Shown: positions 23,432 through 31,540 of the stretch, in pieces
How positions within the stretch are numbered: the first letter of the stretch is position 1
Layout: each line of letters starts with the position of its first letter
Source: Candidatus Aenigmatarchaeota archaeon
GTDB lineage: Archaea > Aenigmatarchaeota > Aenigmatarchaeia > GW2011-AR5 > JACRMX01
Reading direction: 5' to 3'
NCBI GenBank assembly: GCA_018304635.1
Contig: JAGVVW010000008.1
Span: 1 to 32,762 of the forward strand
DNA: 32,762 nucleotides
The notes under the pieces: model-generated
The model's database searches: none
What the model was told of the DNA's origin: nothing
The model's input: the letters and a program-made list of their open reading frames with translations, nothing else
Position numbers and translations under genes: made by a program

Positions 23432-23445
23432 TCTCGTCCAGTCCA

Positions 23446-23550
23446 TTGCATCTTTTTCAAGAATTAAAATATATGTCTATGAAAAACGTGCACGAAAAAT
23501 ATTATTTTTATCAGACACCTTTTTCAAGAATTAAAATATATGTCTATTGT
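23446..23550 (+). repeat. Dispersed palindromic repeat, copy 5, abutting tRNA-Ala 3' end
   Basis: TTGCATCTTTTTCAAGAATT begins one base after A73. TTTTTCA (23453-23459) pairs with TGAAAAA (23480-23486), then CGTGCACGAAAAATATTATT follows. The second direct repeat starts near 23515 (67-bp period). The stem bases differ again from other copies, yet stay paired. The rest of the gap to 23692 holds nothing else I can name. Confidence 0.8.
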
Positions 23551-23692
23551 TGTTTTATCTTCCATGATTTCAATATTTTCATAAAATAATAGTGTAAATA
23601 AAGTATAAAAAATCCATATGCCACCCGCATTCGACAAATTTTCATTTTTCATCTAAATCACCCACTGTTACGACAGAGAAATACAAATTAAT

Positions 23693-23727
23693 CTTTAAAT
23701 ACTTTTAGTGTATATGTAAACACTAAA
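23693..23727 (+). promoter_or_regulatory. TATA box plus perfect spaced operator of the 23796 gene
   Basis: TTTAAATA at 23693-23700 is followed by TTTAGTGT (23704-23711), 8 nt, then ACACTAAA (23720-23727), a perfect 8+8 inverted repeat covering the expected transcription start. This is the classical position for a repressor site. Confidence 0.6.
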
Positions 23728-23731
23728 TGAT

Positions 23732-23770
23732 CCTTTTTCTTTTCCTTTGATATTTATGGAAAAGAAAAGG
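23732..23770 (+). other. Leader hairpin upstream of the 23796 gene
   Basis: CCTTTTTCTTTTCC (23732-23745) pairs with GGAAAAGAAAAGG (23758-23770), with one extra T in the left arm and a 12-nt loop. It lies in the predicted 5' leader, 5 nt before a distal TATACAC and 13 nt before the GAGGGTGAT ribosome site. Confidence 0.6.
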
Positions 23771-23795
23771 TACCTATACACGAGGGTGATATACT

Positions 23796-24149
23796 ATGAT
23801 GATAATAAAAAAAAATAAAGCTGTACTTATCACCTTTGATACGGACAAAAATAAATTTAAATCCGATTATGAGCGAAATAAATTTTACCGCGGACTACAT
23901 GGCTGGAAGCAGATAATTCCGGCTGAAAAAGGAAATTATTGCTATGACAGGAAAGGTTTGTTGAATGATATTCCACATATCAAGGTTGCGGATTCAGCTT
24001 TTATAGTTGAACTGCGAAATATGCAAAAGATGATGGATTATTTTGAAGAATGGGCTGATAAGGTTCATTGTGAGATGATGCGAATAACACTGGATCATAT
24101 GAAGATAACTGAAATGAGAAAAAAGGGGCATCATGTGGAAATAGAGTAG
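23796..24149 (+). CDS. Hypothetical protein, possible ferredoxin-like fold
   Basis: 117 residues with no signal or membrane helix. The start is supported by GAGGGTGAT 7 nt upstream. The order of elements looks like beta (KAVLITFDTD)-alpha (SDYERNKFYRGLHG)-beta (WKQIIPAEKG), then beta (SAFIVELRN)-alpha (MQKMMDYFEEWADKV)-beta (CEMMRITL). That order fits a ferredoxin-like fold such as in Cas2/VapD-type proteins, but no family-specific motif proves this and no cas genes are near. It has the most elaborate control region in the window (spaced palindrome and leader hairpin). It lies 116 nt upstream of the CDC48 gene on the same strand. Confidence 0.65.
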   Translation: MMIIKKNKAVLITFDTDKNKFKSDYERNKFYRGLHGWKQIIPAEKGNYCYDRKGLLNDIPHIKVADSAFIVELRNMQKMMDYFEEWADKVHCEMMRITLDHMKITEMRKKGHHVEIE

Positions 24150-24225
24150 TGTGCGAAAACTTATCTAAAGAATAATACGGATATAACAGAACATATAGTT
24201 GAAATCCTATTAAGGTGTGAGTATT

Positions 24226-24249
24226 TTCAAAAAGCGAGAGCTTTTTGAA
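24226..24249 (+). other. Hairpin with GNRA-type loop next to the CDC48 ribosome site
   Basis: TTCAAAAAGC pairs perfectly with GCTTTTTGAA across GAGA, a GNRA tetraloop, ending one base before the GGAGG of the CDC48 gene. It is a likely mRNA leader structure or processing site affecting translation. Confidence 0.6.
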
Positions 24250-24265
24250 TGGAGGTTTGATGAAC

Positions 24266-26542
24266 ATGAAAGCAAGTACTGTACCAGAAGTGAAATTAAA
24301 AGTAGGTGAACTGAGTGAACGGGGAGACTTTGGCCGCGGAATTGCGAGACTGAGCGCCAGAAGCATGAACAAGTTAGATATCAAAGAAGGTTCTATTATC
24401 GAGATAATTGGCAAGCGGTCAACAGTTGCTGTTGCTGTGCGTTCCTATCCGTCTGATGCTGGTGTTGAAATTATTCGAATGGATGGACTAGAGCGAAAAA
24501 ATGCAAGTACTGGTATAGGTGAGATTGTTATAGTCAGGCAGGCCGATATAAAAGAAGCAAAACACGTTACTATTGCGCCTGCGAGAAAAGGAATTATTAT
24601 TCATATGGGTGACAATCTTCTGAAAAGAAATCTTATAATGCGGCCTGTGGCAACTGGTGATGTTATTATTCCAAACCCTCTTGTCAGAAGACGAATGACT
24701 ACAGGCAATACATTTTTTGATCAGTTCTTTAACATGGATGATGTTTTTTTTGCACCATTTGGCGAAGAAAAATTTCAGGTTGTTTCAACAAATCCAAAAG
24801 GTTATGTTCAGATTACAGAAGCAACTGAAGTTGAACTTTTACCAGAAGCTGCAAAGCCCATGGAGGAAAGTAAAGTTCCTACAGTTACTTATGAAGATCT
24901 TGGTGGTTTAGGAGATGCTGTTCTAAAAATACGTGAAATGATAGAGCTTCCAATGAGGCATCCTGAAATATTTCAGAGAATCGGAATTGATCCGCCCAAA
25001 GGTGTTATTTTGCATGGACCTCCAGGCACCGGAAAAACACTGCTTGCAAAAGCTGTTGCCAATGAATCAGGAGCGCATTTCACTGTAATAAATGGTCCAG
25101 AATTATTATCCAAATTCTATGGTGAATCTGAAAGCAATCTAAGATCAGTTTTTGAAAATGCAACTAAAAATGCACCTGCAATTGTTTTCATAGATGAAAT
25201 TGATTCACTAGCTCCAAAAAGAGATGAGGTTTATGGTGAAGTTGAAAAGAGAATGGTTTCACAATTATTGACATTGATGGATGGAATGGCTGCCCGGGGT
25301 GATGTTATTGTTATAGCAGCTACAAACAGGATAAATGCTTTGGATCCTGCTCTGCGAAGGCCGGGCCGTTTTGACCGCGAGATCGAAATCGGAGTTCCGG
25401 ATAAAAAAGGCAGAAAAGAAATTCTACAAATTCATACAAGAGGAATGCCGCTTGATAAAAATGTTGATATTGATAAAATAGCTGAAATAACTTATGGCTA
25501 TGTTGGTGCTGATATTTCAGCACTCTCAAAAGAAGCTGCAATGTATGCACTGCGGCGTGCATTGCCTGACTTCAGTGAAATTAAAAAAGACGAGCCATTA
25601 TCAGATGAAATTTTAAAAAAACTCATTGTAACTGAGGAAGATTTTTCAAATGCAATGCGAATGGTTGAGCCTTCTGCTATGCGTGAGGTTTTAATAGAAA
25701 AACCGAAAATAAAATGGACTGATATTGGAGGGCTGGATGATATTAAGCAGTCTGTTAAAGAAGCTGTTGAATGGCCGCTGAAAAAGCCGGAAATGTTTGA
25801 AAAGCTCGGTATTAAACCACCAAAAGGAATTTTACTTTACGGGCCGCCGGGCACCGGGAAAACATTAATAGCACGGGCTGTTGCAAATGAAACCGATGCA
25901 AACTTTATTCTGATAAATGCTGGCCAATTGCTTTCCAAATGGGTTGGTGATTCTGAAAAGCATGTTCGTGAGATTTTCCATCGTGCAAAGCAGGTTGCAC
26001 CAAGCATAATTTTCTTTGATGAAGTTGATGCACTGGCTCCGCGACGTTCACAAAGCCGCGATTCAGGCGTGACTGAAAGAGTTGTAGCGCAAATTTTGAC
26101 AGAAATGTCTGGTCTTCAGGACCTGAAAGATGTAGTTATTGTAGCTGCTACGAACAGGCCGGATATTTTAGATCCTGCTTTATTAAGGCCGGGCCGTTTT
26201 GATCGCCAGATTTTAGTTTCAAGTCCTGACAAGGATACCAGATTAAAAATTTTCAAAGTTCATACAAGAAATACGCCACTGGCATCTGATGTCAATCTCG
26301 AGAAGTTAGCAGAGCGCACTGAAAACTATACAGGAGCTGACATTGAAGCGCTGATACGCGAGGCTGCGATGAGTGTTATAAGAGAAGGTAGTAAAGTTGA
26401 AAAGATTTTCATGAAGCACTTTGAAGAGGCACTGAGAACTGTAAAGCCGTCAGTTTCAAAAGAATTAAATGATGCATATCGTGGCATTGTGGCGAAAAAG
26501 AAGAAGCAGGAAATGAATGATGATCTGGATTACATGGGATGA
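24266..26542 (+). CDS. CDC48/VAT-type AAA+ ATPase
   Basis: 758 residues from ATG 24266, which has GGAGGT 9 nt upstream; an ATG six nt earlier is too close and the open frame begins at a TTG. The N-terminal double-psi barrel (about 5-90) and the second N-subdomain (about 95-165) bind substrates. D1 carries Walker A GPPGTGKT (251-258), [11 protein letters not shown] and an RRPGRFDRE second-region motif. D2 carries GPPGTGKT (526-533), [12 protein letters not shown] and RPGRFDRQ. The hexamer unfolds proteins and works with the archaeal proteasome. The C terminus DLDYMG lacks a clear HbYX motif. A hairpin precedes its ribosome site. Confidence 0.96.
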   Translation: MKASTVPEVKLKVGELSERGDFGRGIARLSARSMNKLDIKEGSIIEIIGKRSTVAVAVRSYPSDAGVEIIRMDGLERKNASTGIGEIVIVRQADIKEAKHVTIAPARKGIIIHMGDNLLKRNLIMRPVATGDVIIPNPLVRRRMTTGNTFFDQFFNMDDVFFAPFGEEKFQVVSTNPKGYVQITEATEVELLPEAAKPMEESKVPTVTYEDLGGLGDAVLKIREMIELPMRHPEIFQRIGIDPPKGVILHGPPGTGKTLLAKAVANESGAHFTVINGPELLSKFYGESESNLRSVFENATKNAPAIVFIDEIDSLAPKRDEVYGEVEKRMVSQLLTLMDGMAARGDVIVIAATNRINALDPALRRPGRFDREIEIGVPDKKGRKEILQIHTRGMPLDKNVDIDKIAEITYGYVGADISALSKEAAMYALRRALPDFSEIKKDEPLSDEILKKLIVTEEDFSNAMRMVEPSAMREVLIEKPKIKWTDIGGLDDIKQSVKEAVEWPLKKPEMFEKLGIKPPKGILLYGPPGTGKTLIARAVANETDANFILINAGQLLSKWVGDSEKHVREIFHRAKQVAPSIIFFDEVDALAPRRSQSRDSGVTERVVAQILTEMSGLQDLKDVVIVAATNRPDILDPALLRPGRFDRQILVSSPDKDTRLKIFKVHTRNTPLASDVNLEKLAERTENYTGADIEALIREAAMSVIREGSKVEKIFMKHFEEALRTVKPSVSKELNDAYRGIVAKKKKQEMNDDLDYMG

Positions 26543-26780
26543 AATGATTTTTAGTGCAATGATGCCGAGAACTTTATGATTGAAGAAATCAAAAAGGAAT
26601 GTAAGAAAAATGCCAGATAAAAAATTGTGGACAAAGGAGCAAGAAATCGATTTTTTCACAAAGTCATTAGAGGTGGCGTCTCCTGAGTAATTATTCTACA
26701 CTACAAAAGATAAAAAATATTATGATTATAAATGAAGTATTGGAACAGAAGAAACAACAAAAAATAACAAGGTTTTAAAT

Positions 26781-27455
26781 ATGTCGAAAGATATTATAGC
26801 AGAATTAAGAGATACTGTAACAGAAGCTGTAAGAGAAACTGGAAGTTATGCATTAAACTGTATTGGAAATTATGGAGAAATCAGAGATAAGTCTTCCAGA
26901 GATTTTGTTACTGAAATTGATGAAAAGGCAGAAAGAAGAATTATAAGAGGAATAACGGAAAGATTTCCTGATGCTGAATTTTATGGAGAAGAAACCGGAA
27001 GGCAAGGAAGCGGAAGATATTTGTTTGTAATTGATCCAATTGATGCGACTACAAATTACATAAAAGGGATTAATGGCGAAAGAATTCATGTTTCTGATAT
27101 TTCAGAACTTGGAAGATCAGTGGTTGGATGGAACAGGAGCAACCATCCTCCTGAAATAATAGAATCATCAAAAAGAGTTTTAGCAAAAATTATTGATCAG
27201 GCTGCGACATTCAGGGTTTTTAGAACCGGTAGTTTAGATTATTGCTATCTTGCAAAAGGAAGTTTTGATGCATGCATAACCCCGCTTGCTGAACCATTCC
27301 ATAGTGCTGGTTATATTATTATGGAAGAAGCTGGAGCAAAAGTTACTGATTATTATGGCAGACCTCATAGTTTAGAATCAAAAACAATTATTGCAGGAAA
27401 TCCTGAATGGTATCCTGAAATCCTGAGTCTGGTAACTGACACGAAAACAGATTAG
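26781..27455 (+). CDS. Inositol monophosphatase-family protein, internally shortened
   Basis: 224 residues, against about 260 for SuhB/IMPase relatives. The metal-site motifs GEETG (E70, E71) and DPIDATTN (85-92) are present. Directly after NYIKGI the sequence jumps to NGERIHVSDISELGRS, skipping the roughly 40 residues that normally form central strands (SIAL...GVVYxP...ELFxAxxGxGAxL). The third metal ligand, normally D in PWDxAAG, is replaced: EPFHSAGYI has H174. The reading frame is intact with good codon character. It is therefore either an altered-function protein or an early pseudogene. Family function would be dephosphorylation of inositol phosphate, fructose-1,6-bisphosphate or NADP. 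Confidence 0.75.
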   Translation: MSKDIIAELRDTVTEAVRETGSYALNCIGNYGEIRDKSSRDFVTEIDEKAERRIIRGITERFPDAEFYGEETGRQGSGRYLFVIDPIDATTNYIKGINGERIHVSDISELGRSVVGWNRSNHPPEIIESSKRVLAKIIDQAATFRVFRTGSLDYCYLAKGSFDACITPLAEPFHSAGYIIMEEAGAKVTDYYGRPHSLESKTIIAGNPEWYPEILSLVTDTKTD

Positions 27456-27463
27456 TAAATTTA

Positions 27464-27533
27464 AACCCCAATCTGACATTTCCTAACATTTTTTCAACCC
27501 AGGTTTGACACTTCTCGGCATTTCTCTAATTTT
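27464..27533. repeat. Imperfect tandem repeat between convergent genes
   Basis: CCCAATCTGACATTTC...CATTTTTT and CCCAGGTTTGACACTTC...CATTTCT follow each other with a period of about 33 bp. It lies in the short gap between the IMPase-like gene and the leftward amidotransferase-like gene. Its role is unknown. Confidence 0.35.
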
Positions 27534-27566
27534 TAAAAATCCAAAATGGTCTTTCTTCTTAAATTC

Positions 27567-28103
27567 TTACTTGTGATATTTTTCCCAGACTTCTGCGAAA
27601 TTCCGAAAGTTTCTGATTATTGCTATTGTTTCAGCATCAATTTCCGGGTTGAACTGAATTCCAAAGCACGGATTCTCAATATCATTTATTATTGCAATTT
27701 CACGGCCAGCTGTTGCAACTACATCATAGCATTCGGGCAGACTGTCTATGAAAAAATTATTTTCCCGCACAGCTTTAAATTTCTTTTTCATTTCATTTGT
27801 AAGCGGATTTATCTGGTTCACGCTCACTAAAATGTTTTTTTCATTTTTTCCTTCTCGAATTGTACCGCCAAATGCAGCTACCATATACAGACAGCCGAGG
27901 CCAATGCCAAGCATAGGCCTGTTAAAATTCTGTATAAGCTCTATGCATTTCTGATTATTTTTCTGCGGAGCGCCGTCTGAAATAATCACTGCAGATAAAT
28001 TTTCTTTTCCAATCTCTTCGGGTTTTATAATTTTTTTAGGACATGTAAGTATACCAGATATTTTGTCAGCACCTTTTCCATTATCTATTATTGTTATCGG
28101 CAT
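27567..28103 (-). CDS. GuaA-type class I glutamine amidotransferase homologue without catalytic residues
   Basis: 178 residues matching the glutaminase subunit fold of archaeal GMP synthase (GuaAa) and related amidotransferases. It has VIISDGAP, PMLGIGLGCLYMVAAFGG, AVRENNFFIDSLPECYDVVATA and CFGIQFNPEID...IIRNF. The nucleophile elbow normally reads GxCxGxQ; here it is G66-I-G68-L-G-C71-L, so the Cys is Gly. The catalytic His of QFHPE is Asn152 (QFNPE), while the Glu is kept. Glutamine hydrolysis is therefore unlikely. It may serve as a regulatory or scaffold subunit, or be specialised for ammonia channelling. The start has AGGTG 6 nt upstream. It is divergent from the XPD-like helicase. Confidence 0.82.
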   Translation of the reverse strand: MPITIIDNGKGADKISGILTCPKKIIKPEEIGKENLSAVIISDGAPQKNNQKCIELIQNFNRPMLGIGLGCLYMVAAFGGTIREGKNEKNILVSVNQINPLTNEMKKKFKAVRENNFFIDSLPECYDVVATAGREIAIINDIENPCFGIQFNPEIDAETIAIIRNFRNFAEVWEKYHK

Positions 28104-28184
28104 ACAAACACCTAGTAATAATTATTTATCTGAATTATTTAAATGTTGTTATTGCTATTAATCTTTTTAATCCAAATACAAATC

Positions 28185-30047
28185 ATGTCATTCTTTCCAT
28201 TTGAAAAAATCAGGTCGGGACAAAAAGAATTTATGGACGATGTAAAAAAAACAATTGATTCCGGCTCGATTCTGCTTGCTGATGCTTCAACGGGTATTGG
28301 AAAAACAGCTGCTGTACTCGCACCAACCTTAGAATATGCAGTTGAAAACAATAAAGTAATATTTTTTCTCACTCCAAGACATTCACAACACGCTATAGTT
28401 GTTGAAACAATTAAAAAAATCAACGAACAGCCTGAAAATATCAGGCAAATAATAGTTGCAGACATTATAGGAAAAAAATGGCTGTGCAATCAGGAAGCAG
28501 TTGATGTTTTGCCATCGTCGGATTTTTTTGAATATTGCAGGAGAATTAAAGAGCAAGGCAAATGCGCATTTTACAGCAATACTATTCACGATCAGAAATA
28601 TACAAAGACTGCCTATGCCTGTTTAAATAATTTAAAAAAAATCCCGCATCATGCGGAAGAAATAAAAAACATATGCAAAAATACATGTCCCTATGAAGTA
28701 GCATTAATGCTTGCCAAAGACAGTAACGTAATTATCGGAGATTATTACCATTTTTTTTCTCTGGTCAGGGATCAGATGCTTGCTAGAATAAAAAGAGATC
28801 TTAAAGACATCATTCTCATTGTGGATGAAGCGCATAATCTTCCGTCACGGCTGAGAGATTTATTGTCCTATAAAATATCAACTACTACTACGCATTACGC
28901 TACAAAAGAAGCTGTGGAATATCAGGAAGAGCTCGATGACGAAATTATAAAATGCATTGATTATGTTGACAATATCCTCAAGAAAATGTATAAACAAGAC
29001 AGCTTTGTAACAAAGGAACAATTTATGAGGGTAGTTCAGCAGGAATATGATTTCTCAGATATGATTACACTGTTTATGAATTCTGCTGAAGTTGTTCGTG
29101 ATTATAAAAAACGTTCAAGCATAGGAACATTGGCTGTTTTTATGACAGCATGGTCGGGTGAAAATAATGGTTTTTCTAGAATAATTGAAAAGGAATTTTC
29201 ACGAGGAAAAAATTCAATCAGCCTGAATTATAACTGTCTGGACTGCTCTATTCCTGCGAATCCCGTTTTCAACGGTGTTCATTCTGCTGTTTTGATGTCA
29301 GGTACGCTAAGACCTGTTGATATGTACATTAATCTTCTTGGCCTGAATTCAAGGAACTCAATGTATAAATCTTATCAATCAGATTTTCCACCAGAAAATA
29401 GAATAAACATTTCTGTGCCTGAAGTAACTACAAAATATACTGAGCGAAATGATTTACAGTACAGGAAAATATCTGATTATATAAATAAATTTTGTGCAAA
29501 AATTTCCGGCAATACTGCTGTGTTCTTTCCGAGTTATGATATCAGAAATAATGTTTCCCAGTTCATAGAAACTGACAAAGCAGTGTTTCTTGAAGAGCCT
29601 GAAACTACAAAACAAGAGAAAACACTGCTTTACAAAGATTTTATTGAAAGCCATAGAGAAGGTGCTTTGCTGCTGGGTGTTCAGGCTGGGAGCATGTCAG
29701 AAGGAGTTGATTATTACGGAGATGCATTAAGTGCTGTAATTGTTGTTGGAGTTGCACTGGAAAAACCAACACTTCACACTCAGGCTTTGATTGATTATTA
29801 TAACCAGAAATTTGGAAAAGGCTGGGATTATGCTTATGTTTATCCGGCGGTTCTCAAGGCTTTGCAGACAGCTGGTCGTTGCATTCGCTCAGAGACAGAC
29901 AGAGGAATATGCGTTTTCATGGATAAAAGATTTCACTGGTCAACATACAGAAAGCTGTTTCCATCCGGAATGAATATTCAAGTTGTTGCAAATTCTGATG
30001 AACTGGCGAAAGCAGCTGAAAGGTTTTTCGCTGATAAAAAGCTTTAA
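28185..30047 (+). CDS. XPD/Rad3-type Fe-S DNA helicase
   Basis: 620 residues from ATG 28185, where the family's usual N terminus begins (MSFFPFEKIRSGQKEFM); an upstream ATG at 28143 would add a hydrophobic, non-family stretch. Superfamily 2 helicase, 5'-3', used in nucleotide excision repair or related DNA processing. Walker A is STGIGKT (35-41) and the DEAH box is at 214-217. Fe-S cluster Cys candidates are C101, C118, C127 and C164 or C168. LMSGTLRP and QTAGRCIRSETDRG (motif VI) complete the set. The length is typical of archaeal XPD. ATTATTTAAATG near 28131-28142 is a likely promoter. Confidence 0.92.
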   Translation: MSFFPFEKIRSGQKEFMDDVKKTIDSGSILLADASTGIGKTAAVLAPTLEYAVENNKVIFFLTPRHSQHAIVVETIKKINEQPENIRQIIVADIIGKKWLCNQEAVDVLPSSDFFEYCRRIKEQGKCAFYSNTIHDQKYTKTAYACLNNLKKIPHHAEEIKNICKNTCPYEVALMLAKDSNVIIGDYYHFFSLVRDQMLARIKRDLKDIILIVDEAHNLPSRLRDLLSYKISTTTTHYATKEAVEYQEELDDEIIKCIDYVDNILKKMYKQDSFVTKEQFMRVVQQEYDFSDMITLFMNSAEVVRDYKKRSSIGTLAVFMTAWSGENNGFSRIIEKEFSRGKNSISLNYNCLDCSIPANPVFNGVHSAVLMSGTLRPVDMYINLLGLNSRNSMYKSYQSDFPPENRINISVPEVTTKYTERNDLQYRKISDYINKFCAKISGNTAVFFPSYDIRNNVSQFIETDKAVFLEEPETTKQEKTLLYKDFIESHREGALLLGVQAGSMSEGVDYYGDALSAVIVVGVALEKPTLHTQALIDYYNQKFGKGWDYAYVYPAVLKALQTAGRCIRSETDRGICVFMDKRFHWSTYRKLFPSGMNIQVVANSDELAKAAERFFADKKL

Positions 30048-30051
30048 ATAA

Positions 30052-30648
30052 GTCCTCTGCTATTATGAGTTTTGTCTGTTTGGCGGCTATCCAAGGGTAA
30101 TAATAACAGAAGATAAAAAAGAAAAGGAAATTGTTTTAAAAAATATATATAACACATATTTTCTTAAAGAAATAAAAGAAATTTTGAATCTTCCAGATGA
30201 CTATATGTTGAGTAGGCTTTTAAATTATACAAACAAAAGAACAGAACTTGTGAAAGCTCCAAAAATATTTTTCTTGGATAATGGTTTCAGAAATATTGTA
30301 GTAAAAAACTTTCAACCTCTGGAAAACAGGCAGGATAAAGGATTCCTGTATGAAAATTTTGTGGCCACTGAACTTGTAAAGGCAGGTTTTGATGTCAGAT
30401 ATTGGCGTTCCAAATCAAAGGCAGAAGTTGATTTTGTAGTTGAGAAAAGTGGAGAAATAGCTCCGTTGGAAATTAAATCTATTTTGTCCGAACCTAAAAT
30501 AACAAAATCTTTCCACAGTTTTGTTGGTCACTACAAACCAAAAACCGGTTATGTGCTTTCTGAAAAATTATGGAAAGATACTGGGAAAGTAAAGTTCAGA
30601 CCCGTATTTTTTGTAGAAAGTCTATTCAGAAAATATAAATTCTTATAA
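30052..30648 (+). pseudogene. Truncated DUF4143-type AAA ATPase
   Basis: Directly after the XPD-like stop, an open frame without proper start reads YYEFCLFGGYPRVIIT...KNIYNTYFLKEIKEIL. This is the beginning of the second half of AAA_14/DUF4143 ATPases. It then jumps from LNLPDDYMLSRLLNYTN to NKRTELVKAPKIFFLDNGFRN, losing the winged-helix segment, and ends with the intact restriction-like nuclease part RYWRSKSKAEVDFVVEK...PLEIKS. The N-terminal AAA domain is absent. The surviving frame from ATG 30184 (154 codons) could still yield a C-terminal fragment. This is a remnant of a transferred or decayed gene. Confidence 0.8.
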
Positions 30649-30766
30649 TCATGTACACAAACACTTAAATATTTACCCATTATGTGGTTAAATGTTGACG
30701 AAAACATTGGTTTAAAAGCTTAACTGGGTTAATAGAACCATAAATAAAAATGGAGGCGTTGATAAA

Positions 30767-31000
30767 ATGGCTGATGTTGAATTTGAAACGCTAAAAGCTG
30801 AAGAAATAAAATTCGGAAACAACAATTTCATCGAAGTTGCCAGAAAAAAGGCAAGAACAGAAGACGGTGAAAATACCTTTATATCCCTGAGCCGTGGTTT
30901 TATAACACCAAAAGGCGAAAAGAGATACAAAAAGTCGTTCACTGTTCCTGTAGACAGCGATGTTATAGAATTTATTTCCAAGACAATCAAAAAGGTTTAA
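30767..31000 (+). CDS. Small basic protein, conserved-looking, function unknown
   Basis: 77 residues, well supported by GGAGG 10 nt upstream. There are about four strands and a C-terminal helix: EEIKFGNNNFIEVARKKAR, ENTFISLSRGFITPKGEKRYKKSFTVP, then DVIEFISKTIKKV. The strand-turn-strand plus helix plan and many Lys/Arg recall single-strand nucleic-acid binders of the PC4/Whirly type, but identity is not proven. The leader contains small hairpins (AATGTT/AACATT at 30690-30707 and TTAAC/GTTAA nearby). A GNRA-loop hairpin follows the stop. Confidence 0.7.
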   Translation: MADVEFETLKAEEIKFGNNNFIEVARKKARTEDGENTFISLSRGFITPKGEKRYKKSFTVPVDSDVIEFISKTIKKV

Positions 31001-31006
31001 AACATT

Positions 31007-31022
31007 CCTGATGCGAATCAGG
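31007..31022 (+). terminator. GNRA-loop hairpin after the small basic gene
   Basis: CCTGAT pairs with ATCAGG across GCGA six nt after the stop codon. A run of eight T follows at about 31127-31134, a more typical archaeal termination signal. The 304-bp gap to 31305 otherwise holds only the 17-bp tandem repeat and AT-rich sequence. Confidence 0.45.
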
Positions 31023-31077
31023 CTGGAAACGATTTGATTAGAAAGGAAATGATATAAAAAAGGACCCAGCACTAAAT

Positions 31078-31111
31078 CAGGAAGGGACCGATTTCAGGAA
31101 GGGATTGATTT
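31078..31111. repeat. 17-bp tandem duplication
   Basis: CAGGAAGGGACCGATTT is followed at once by CAGGAAGGGATTGATTT. There are two units only, in a non-coding gap. Confidence 0.6.
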
Positions 31112-31304
31112 GAGCAGAAATTATTCTTTTTTTTAATCCTTTTATTTTATATTCATTCTACTGAATGTGAAATTATTTTATATTCAAAATTTTCGCAGGA
31201 ATTCTGCAAACATATTTTTTATTAAACTGTTAAAGAAATTTCAATAAGAGAATGTAGATAGAGTTTTTTGACCTTTTATATATGCTTTACAATATTTATA
31301 AACA

Positions 31305-31535
31305 ATGAATAAAAAATACCTAATACTTCTTGTAGTTATATTTTTTGTGATTACTCTGATATTTATTGCACTCTTATCAAATAATCAAAATAAAGACTGT
31401 GACCCGATCAGCGACCAAAATACCAGGAATGATTGTTATCATACTTTTGCACACGAAACAGGCAATAAAACTGTTTGCAGTAAAATATCCGACAGCGAGA
31501 AAAAAGAACACTGTTCAGTTCACATTCCGGAGTGA
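31305..31535 (+). CDS. Small exported Cys-motif protein
   Basis: 76 residues. A basic start and one hydrophobic helix (about 5-25) act as signal anchor. An external part follows with the pattern C-x2-ISD-x3-RNDCY...A...GNKTVCSKISDSEKKEHC, giving four Cys in two C...C pairs. This repeat type (CxxISDxxxRDxCY...A) recurs in exported proteins of small archaea and probably forms disulfides. A TATATAT box 25-30 nt before the ATG suggests a leaderless mRNA. The stop overlaps the region of the next gene's GTG, and the two-helix membrane protein follows within 6 nt, so they form one unit. Confidence 0.65.
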   Translation: MNKKYLILLVVIFFVITLIFIALLSNNQNKDCDPISDQNTRNDCYHTFAHETGNKTVCSKISDSEKKEHCSVHIPE

Positions 31536-31540
31536 TCAAA

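Larger units (their letters stand above)
23127..23445 (+). tRNA. tRNA-Ala(GGC) with two introns
   Basis: Removing 23164-23293 (130 nt) and 23316-23431 (116 nt) leaves a perfect 73-nt cloverleaf. The acceptor GGGCTGG pairs with CCAGTCC, including G3-U70, the alanine identity pair. D-stem is GATC/GATC with GG in the loop. Anticodon stem is CTTCC/GGAAG with loop ATGGCAT (anticodon GGC). T-stem is GCGAG/CTCGT with loop TTCAAGT, and the discriminator is A73. The first intron is at the canonical 37/38 site and the second at 59/60 in the T-loop. Both junctions show bulge-helix-bulge pairing with 3-nt bulges cut after the second base, as archaeal splicing endonuclease requires. CCA is not encoded. 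An ordinary tRNA scan without multi-intron support would probably miss this gene. Confidence 0.92.

Noticed and set aside
23796-24149. Cas2 or VapD protein
   Set aside because: The strand/helix order is compatible, but the conserved motifs are not convincing and no CRISPR or cas genes accompany it.
24245-24265. CDC48 start at TTG 24245 or ATG 24260
   Set aside because: The GGAGGT site lies inside or too close to these codons; ATG 24266 has the right 9-nt spacing.
30686-30712. Further copy of the dispersed repeat (GTTGACGAAAA)
   Set aside because: Only 11 bases match; the stretch forms its own hairpin AATGTT/AACATT and lacks the CAACCTTTTT start.
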